A DNA stretch of 64,000 nt from contig DATJFQ010000079.1 in the NCBI GenBank assembly GCA_035495555.1, positions 28,926 through 92,925 on the forward strand, given 5' to 3'. The number at the start of each line of letters is the position of its first letter. Position 1 is the first letter of the stretch. A model generated the notes under the pieces. That model did no database searches, had not been told where the DNA came from, and saw only the letters and a list, made by a program, of their open reading frames with translations. The translations under genes and the position numbers were made by a program. This stretch comes from DATJFQ01 sp035495555 (GTDB lineage: Bacteria; Acidobacteriota; Vicinamibacteria; Vicinamibacterales; 2-12-FULL-66-21). This document shows, one piece after another, positions 59,140 to 64,000 of the stretch.

Positions 59140-59729
59140 GTCCGAGCGTCCTTCCTGGTGAGGGCGGACAAGACGGCGTCCAGGGCGTCGACCGTAACCT
59201 TGGTAATCGTCTCGTCCGGGAGATTCCAGTGATGCTTCAATTCGAGCCAGCACTCCGCCCCGACGATCCGGATGACGAGGGCGGCGACGGCGGCCGCGCG
59301 GTCCCTGGACAGATGCGCCGTTGCGGGCTGCAGCGCCCGCCGCAACGCAGCATCGCGCCGGCGGCGCGTGACGTCCCAGAACGGCCGCAGCGCCGGAGAT
59401 GTGACAGCGGCCCGGACGAGTGGCTCGTGTTCGGCAAAGAATCGATGCAGCCGAGGCACGCTTTCGCGCAGCGCTTCGGGCGTGGCCGGCCACGCTGGCC
59501 TCCCGAAACGCTCGTTGATGACGGCCTGCACCGCGTCGAAAATGGCCTCGCGGTTCGGAAAGTGCTTGTACACGGTCGGGACGGCGACGCCCGCGTGCTC
59601 CGCGATTCGCGCCACCGACAGCTCCGGCTCCGGCGCGCCGATCAGCGCAATAGCAGCATCGAGGATGCGGTGGCCGGTGTCACCGGCCCGGGCAGCACGA
59701 CGGGAATTGTCGTATGAACGCGCCGGCAC
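59136..59729 (-). CDS. TetR/AcrR family regulator
   Basis: A 197-residue repressor. Residues 15-62 form the TetR helix-turn-helix: RILDAAIALIGAPEPELSVA, RIAEHAGVAVPTVYKHFPNR and EAIFDAVQAV. The C-terminal ligand domain has HRFFAEHEPLVRAAVTS. GTG 59729 is chosen because a strong promoter reaches it: TTGACA (59759-59764) and TCTTAT (59736-59741) with 17 bases between would start transcription at about the GTG, giving a leaderless message. A TTG at 59747 would lie inside the promoter. It probably represses itself and the linked O-methyltransferase. Confidence 0.85.
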   Translation of the reverse strand: MPARSYDNSRRAARAGDTGHRILDAAIALIGAPEPELSVARIAEHAGVAVPTVYKHFPNREAIFDAVQAVINERFGRPAWPATPEALRESVPRLHRFFAEHEPLVRAAVTSPALRPFWDVTRRRRDAALRRALQPATAHLSRDRAAAVAALVIRIVGAECWLELKHHWNLPDETITKVTVDALDAVLSALTRKDART

Positions 59730-59735
59730 GGTCGT

Positions 59736-59773
59736 ATAAGATATCAATATTAAATATATGTCAACTATACATA
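59736..59773. promoter_or_regulatory. AT-rich promoter/operator between TetR and the second kinase
   Basis: An AT-rich island in GC-rich DNA. TATGT-CAACTAT-ACATA (59757-59773) is a dyad covering the TTGACA -35 of the tetR promoter, a candidate TetR operator. GATATC and AATATT palindromes lie next to it. On the + side, a weaker TAGTAT (59808-59813) could serve the kinase gene. Confidence 0.6.
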
Positions 59774-59830
59774 CGGCTGTCGCCGATCGCCGGGCGCCGG
59801 GCTGCGATAGTATCTGGCGGGTCTCTCCGG

Positions 59831-62482
59831 ATGACGTTTCCTCCAGGCACGCGCGTCGGTCCGTACGAAGTCACGTCGGTGCTGGGTACGGGCGGTATGG
59901 GGGAGGTGCTGCGCGCCCGCGACAGCCGATTGAATCGCGACGTCGCGATCAAGGTCCTGCTGCCCGAGGTCGCGCGCGATCCCGATCGCCTCGCGCGGTT
60001 CAGCCGCGAAGCATCGGTCCTGGCATCTCTCAACCATCCCAACATCGCGCACGTTCACGGCCTCGAGCACGCGGACTCCACCCCCGCGCTGGTGATGGAG
60101 CTCGTCGAAGGGCCGACGCTCGCCGATCGCATCGCGAACGGACCGATTCCGATGGTCGAAGCGCTGTCGATTGCGAGACAGATCGCCGACGCCCTGGAGG
60201 CGGCGCACGAACAGGGGATCGTGCATCGCGACCTCAAACCGGCGAACATCAAAGTCCGCAGCGACGGCACCGTGAAAGTCCTCGATTTCGGTCTCGCGAA
60301 AGCGATCGAATCCGGGAGCGCCGCGGCGCGCGCGGACCTGATGAACTCACCAACGCTTTCCGTGCACGCGACGGCTGCCGGCCTCATTCTCGGAACGGCC
60401 GCGTACATGTCGCCCGAACAGGCGCGCAACGGCGACGTCGATAAGCGGACCGATCTCTGGGCGTTTGGCGCCGTCCTGTACGAAATGGTGACGGGACGGC
60501 GGCTGTTCGACGGACCGACGATTTCCGACACGATCGCAGCGGTACTGACCAAAGATCCGGATTGGGGCTCGCTGCCGGACGACACGCCGTCCTCGATCCG
60601 GCGGCTGCTCCGCCGGTGTCTGCAGAAAAATCGCAAGACGCGCCTCGCGGACGCGGCCGATGCGCGTCTCGAACTGGAGGATGCGCTCGACGGGGCGACC
60701 GACGCCGCTGCGGCCGGCAACGGGAAACGGACGATTCCCTGGATCCTCTCGCGAGTCGCGCTGCCGGCGATCGCCGGAACCGCGCTCTTCACCGGCGCCG
60801 CATTCTGGCTGGCGGGCCGCGCAACCGCGAGCACGACCGCTCCGCTCGTGCTCACGATCGTCCCGCCCGCGGACATCGCTCTGCGTCCAGTGGGCACCAT
60901 GAACGCGCCGCCCCATCTGTCGCCGGACGGCAGGTCCGTGCTGTTCGTCGGATCGCACCACCTTTACATCCGCCGGCTGGATTCGCTGGACCTGCTCGAA
61001 GTGCCGGGAGTCGAGGGGCTGGCAAACGAACCCTTCTGGCACGGTTCGTCGGCGGTGACCGTGCCGGTGGTCAGCGGCGCCGCGCGGCAGCTGCTCGACA
61101 TCAAGCTGCCGGACGGACCGGCGGCGATCGTGATGAAGTACTCGGCGAACGTGCGAGGCGGCGGTTGGAGTCAAACCGAGGGCGTTCTGCTCGGCGCGAC
61201 GCCGCCGATCGCCGCCGGTGCCGGCGGCGACGGGCACGGCCTCAACGTCGTCGGCCGCGGCCCCGCGTCGTTTCTGTATCCCGAGTTCATACCAGGCACG
61301 AACGACTTCATTGCGTGGTCCGATACCGGCGGCGGAGATGGCGCGGTGGTACTCGCAACGATGGCGGATGGCGCCATCACGAACGTCACGCCGCTCTTCA
61401 AGAACGAGACGGCAGCCCGTTATACCGCCGCGGGCGGCGGTCAGCTTCTCTACGTCAAGAACGACAACTTGTACGCGCAGCGGCTGAACGCCGCAGCGCG
61501 CGCGATGACCGGCGAGCCTCGACTCGTGGTTCGAGGAGTGTCTTCGCAACCGGCGCTGGCGCGGGCAGACTTTTCGGTGGCGGAAAACGGAACCATCGCC
61601 TGGCGGCCGGGCACGGCGGCCCTCGCCGAGGTGACGGCATTCGACCGGAACGGCGCTGCGGTGGGAACCGCGGGACCGCCAGGCGCACTCGATTCAATCT
61701 TCCTCTCTCCGTCCGAGGAGGGACGCCTGCTCGCTTGTTCCGACAGCGTGGCATGGATCGCAAACGCCGGCGACCCGGGCCGGGCGTCGCTGCCGTCCGA
61801 CGTGCAATGGCAGCTCTGGCTGCCTGATGGACGCGCGGCGGGGATACGCGGACGGGATCTCGTCGCACGGAAGGATGACAGCGGGACGATCGAGACCATC
61901 GGAAAACTCGCGGACGGCATCGAGGCCGTGTGGGCGCTCTCGGCCGACGGCCGGACGGTTCTTGGCCGGATCGGAAGCCGAATCGCGTGGGCCCCGGTCG
62001 CCGACATGTCATCGCGCGCCGCGTGGAAGCCGCTGGCCGACAGCGACGAGGTCCATTCGGACGGCTCCTTCTCGCGCGACGGCCATTTCGTGCTCTACGA
62101 TGCCGACACTGGAATTTACGTCGAGCCGTTCCCGGGTCCCGGACGCCGGCAGCGCGTCGCGCCAGCGGGCGCGATCGATCCGGTCTGGCGTGGCGATGGC
62201 AACGAGATCGCGTTCGTGCAGAGCGGCGCCGTCTGGACGGTGGCGGTGACCATGCGCGGCAATACGATCACGTTCGGCCCGCCGCAGAAGCTCTTCGAAG
62301 GAGCCCGGCGGGCGCCGGCGTCCGTGTTCCAGAGCCGCAGCCTCGCCGAGTCCAGCGACGGATCGCGCTTTTACCTCCTCCAGTCGGTGCAACAGCCCGC
62401 GCTCAACATGATTCACGTGCTCGTGACGCCGACGGACGCCCGGCTGATCGTGCCGTCGACGAAGAGCGAAGGCGGATCGTAG
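59831..62482 (+). CDS. Ser/Thr protein kinase with extracytoplasmic beta-propeller
   Basis: An 883-residue Hanks-type kinase. Residues 10-290 are the kinase domain: GTGGMGEVLRARD, the Lys in VAIKVL, HRDLKPANIK, DFGLAKA and GTAAYMSPEQARNG. A transmembrane helix at about 305-330 (ALPAIAGTALFTGAAFWLAG) is followed by a PD40-type propeller with SPDGRSVLFVG, SADGRTVLGRI, SRDGHFVLYDADTG and WRGDGNEIAFVQSG. It should phosphorylate cytoplasmic targets in response to an outside cue. ATG 59831 directly precedes the kinase start; the frame is open to 59714 but that lies in the tetR promoter. It is divergent from tetR. Confidence 0.92.
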   Translation: MTFPPGTRVGPYEVTSVLGTGGMGEVLRARDSRLNRDVAIKVLLPEVARDPDRLARFSREASVLASLNHPNIAHVHGLEHADSTPALVMELVEGPTLADRIANGPIPMVEALSIARQIADALEAAHEQGIVHRDLKPANIKVRSDGTVKVLDFGLAKAIESGSAAARADLMNSPTLSVHATAAGLILGTAAYMSPEQARNGDVDKRTDLWAFGAVLYEMVTGRRLFDGPTISDTIAAVLTKDPDWGSLPDDTPSSIRRLLRRCLQKNRKTRLADAADARLELEDALDGATDAAAAGNGKRTIPWILSRVALPAIAGTALFTGAAFWLAGRATASTTAPLVLTIVPPADIALRPVGTMNAPPHLSPDGRSVLFVGSHHLYIRRLDSLDLLEVPGVEGLANEPFWHGSSAVTVPVVSGAARQLLDIKLPDGPAAIVMKYSANVRGGGWSQTEGVLLGATPPIAAGAGGDGHGLNVVGRGPASFLYPEFIPGTNDFIAWSDTGGGDGAVVLATMADGAITNVTPLFKNETAARYTAAGGGQLLYVKNDNLYAQRLNAAARAMTGEPRLVVRGVSSQPALARADFSVAENGTIAWRPGTAALAEVTAFDRNGAAVGTAGPPGALDSIFLSPSEEGRLLACSDSVAWIANAGDPGRASLPSDVQWQLWLPDGRAAGIRGRDLVARKDDSGTIETIGKLADGIEAVWALSADGRTVLGRIGSRIAWAPVADMSSRAAWKPLADSDEVHSDGSFSRDGHFVLYDADTGIYVEPFPGPGRRQRVAPAGAIDPVWRGDGNEIAFVQSGAVWTVAVTMRGNTITFGPPQKLFEGARRAPASVFQSRSLAESSDGSRFYLLQSVQQPALNMIHVLVTPTDARLIVPSTKSEGGS

Positions 62483-62547
62483 AAGCCGCCAGCTTCCAGT
62501 GCGTGCGAGCGCTTCGAGCAGATCGACTGCGCGCGGAGTCGGCGACG

Positions 62548-63528
62548 CTATCGAGGCCGCGCGACGGCAGCCACGCGAAAGCCAACGGTCCCGGTGCGAG
62601 TGCCCGGCGCAAATGAGTGCCGCACGGCCGAGCGCACATTCGCGGCGTTGCTGCCATACGCGCCGCTGCGTATCACTTTCTGGTCGCTGCCACCACTGAG
62701 CCACGCGCTCCCATCGGTGGGCGCTCCCTCGTAACTATCGTGATACGAGTCCTCGCACCATTCGTACACGTTGCCGTGCATGTCGTACAGCCCCCAGGCG
62801 TTCGGCTGAAGGCTCCCGACTGGCGTGGCCGCGGCGCGGGGGCGGCCTTTGTCTTTGTCGAAATACGGATGGTTCGCGTTGAAGTTCGCCTGCTCAGAGC
62901 TGAGCGAGTCGCCAAATGCAAATGCCGTAGTGGTTCCCGCTCGGGCGGCATACTCCCATTCAGCTTCCGTCGGCAGCCGGTACTGGTAGCCGTCCTGCAT
63001 CGCGTTCAGCTTTTCGACGAACTGCTGCGCCTCATCCCAGCTGACGAAGACCATCGGGTAGTTGTCACCCTGCTCTCCCACCAGCGTCCACGTTGGGCCC
63101 GCTTTGGCCATTTGCTGCTGCACCGTCGTGCCCATCACCGCGCGCCACTGCGCCTGCGTCACTTCATACTTCGCCATATAGAAGCCTTCGCGAATGGTGA
63201 CCCGGTGCCTGGGCTTCTCTCCGGTGAACCACTCCAATTTCGCATACTGAGGAAACAGGCTTTTCGACTCCTCGTACGCGGCCTGGATTTCCGCGTCAGT
63301 CGAACCCATGGTGAAACTGCCCGGCGGAATCCAGACCAGCTCAATCCCCGTTTGGTTACGGATGCTCTTGGGCGCGCCATTCACCGTGGCCTGTGGACCC
63401 TGCGCGCGTGAGCGCGGAACTCCAGCAACCGCGAAAATCATCAGCAGCAAGACGACGTTCCTCACCTGCCGGCGCGCCGCGCGCTCGCGGAATTCAGGAA
63501 TGCTTCCGTTCAGCCTCATCTCGATCAT
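62548..63528 (-). CDS. SUMF1-fold protein without the formylglycine-enzyme cysteines
   Basis: A 326-residue protein of the SUMF1/formylglycine-generating enzyme fold, exported by an N-terminal anchor (about residues 22-42). IELVWIPPGSFTMGSTDAE, YMAKYEVTQAQWRAVMG, YPMVFVSWDEAQQFVEKLN, RLPTEAEWEYAARAG, DMHGNVYEWCED and TVGFRVA are the conserved blocks. The catalytic cysteine pair of true enzymes (in the SxRCA region) is absent; the matching site reads VRSAVRH. It therefore probably binds a ligand or stabilises partners. No sulfatase gene is nearby. Confidence 0.85.
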   Translation of the reverse strand: MIEMRLNGSIPEFRERAARRQVRNVVLLLMIFAVAGVPRSRAQGPQATVNGAPKSIRNQTGIELVWIPPGSFTMGSTDAEIQAAYEESKSLFPQYAKLEWFTGEKPRHRVTIREGFYMAKYEVTQAQWRAVMGTTVQQQMAKAGPTWTLVGEQGDNYPMVFVSWDEAQQFVEKLNAMQDGYQYRLPTEAEWEYAARAGTTTAFAFGDSLSSEQANFNANHPYFDKDKGRPRAAATPVGSLQPNAWGLYDMHGNVYEWCEDSYHDSYEGAPTDGSAWLSGGSDQKVIRSGAYGSNAANVRSAVRHSFAPGTRTGTVGFRVAAVARPR

Positions 63529-63603
63529 CAGCGTCCTCGCGACATGTCTGCAGCCCTTTCGTCAGACGCACACCGCTCTTCGACCGGGAATCTTTGTCGG
63601 ATG

Positions 63604-64000
63604 TTACTTCGTCGGCTGCGCGAACACGGCGAGCGAGCTGCCTACCGCCGGACCCGCGGGATTGTCCGACGACGTGTTGACCAGCCGTGCGCGGCCGGTG
63701 GCCGGATCCGCAAGGACCAGCGACGTCACTCGGCAACTCGACTCGAGCAATTTCGGCGATCGATGCGTCGCGAAACCACGGGAATTCGCTGAATGCCGCA
63801 AACAATTCCTGATCGCCAATCAGGATCCAAAGCTTCGGAAAGCGTCTTCGGCTTCAGACCGTAGTTCCCGTGCAATTCTACGATCGGGTCGATCCAGAAC
63901 TTCGCCTCACCTTCGGCATGCTGGACGTGAACGTGGGTCGCGGTTCTTCGCGAGAAAAGAAGTAGAACCGATAGCCGCGCACGCGTAGAACCGTCGGACT
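63604..64000 (-). pseudogene. frameshifted DUF4160/DUF2442-like gene, cut by the window edge
   Basis: Reading inward from 64000 the first frame gives PTVLRVRGYRFYFFSREEPR, a clear DUF4160 start. A one-base shift near 63938 gives HVHVQHAEGEAKFWIDPIVE and LHGNYGLKPKTLSEAL, and another near 63825 gives LIGDQELFAAFSEFPWFRDA with SIAEIARVELPSD, resembling DUF2442. The tail before 63604 reads LADPATGRARLVNTSSDNPA in yet another frame. DUF4160 and DUF2442 genes often lie in pairs in toxin-antitoxin-like modules. The broken frames point to a decayed gene. The 75 bases between 63529 and 63603 show nothing else. Confidence 0.55.

Noticed and set aside
1..64000. tRNA or rRNA genes
   Set aside because: I looked for GGTTCGAATCC-like T-loops with CCA-side stems and for rRNA core motifs on both strands and found none convincing; a covariance-model scan would be decisive.

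Overview
The window is GC-rich chromosomal DNA, almost wall-to-wall genes, from a soil-type bacterium. The gene content points to Acidobacteriota, probably near the Vicinamibacteria: two Hanks-type kinases with TPR or beta-propeller sensor halves, a winged-helix/PD40 fusion regulator, many secreted peptidases and tandem amidohydrolases, a VPS10-type propeller protein, GH43 and GH92 enzymes, a B3 metallo-beta-lactamase and ECF sigma factors. This assignment rests on gene families only. I see no rRNA, tRNA, CRISPR array, phage or transposase.

Layout. 1-1145 (-): small operon (53-aa protein, DUF488, DUF3052, start of a flippase-like membrane protein). 1288-7937: giant TPR kinase, outer-membrane beta-barrel, PEP-mutase-like enzyme. 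8034-9689: DinB protein, DUF6933-like protein, membrane protein. 9735-14381 (-): a nucleic-acid repair run of ATP-dependent DNA ligase, AlkX/YcaQ-type glycosylase, zinc-ribbon protein, cupin, a pyrimidine-dimer-glycosylase/DUF1722 fusion and a TudS (DUF523) protein. 14565-21463: SPFH protein, GH43, secreted protein, winged-helix/propeller regulator, amidase. 21471-25487: PAP2 pseudogene, AlkZ-related protein, VOC protein, methyltransferase, DinB-like protein, SET-domain protein. 25538-36455: secreted M14, S10 and M24 peptidases, a VapBC module and three amidohydrolase units. 37390-43088: two ECF sigma operons around a B3 beta-lactamase and a cupin. 43129-49472 (-): amidase, GNAT, DUF885 peptidase-like, YetF, and a LigD split into separate polymerase and ligase genes. 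49511-63528: VPS10 propeller, asparagine synthetase, GH92 mannosidase, O-methyltransferase/TetR pair, second kinase, SUMF1-fold protein. The right end holds a frameshifted DUF4160 gene.

Three themes stand out. First, the 9.7-14.4 kb block joins DNA repair to a possible tRNA thiouridine pathway: the two halves of a RudS-like enzyme are separate genes, and the DUF1722 half is fused to a T4-endonuclease-V-like glycosylase. Second, at least seven short tandem arrays, mostly of 7-bp units, abut stop or start codons, and one has been absorbed into the TudS reading frame as a pentapeptide tail. Third, several promoters lie so close to the start codon that leaderless transcripts are predicted (vapB, tetR, an ECF sigma gene), and the motif CTATAATCGC recurs upstream of three genes.
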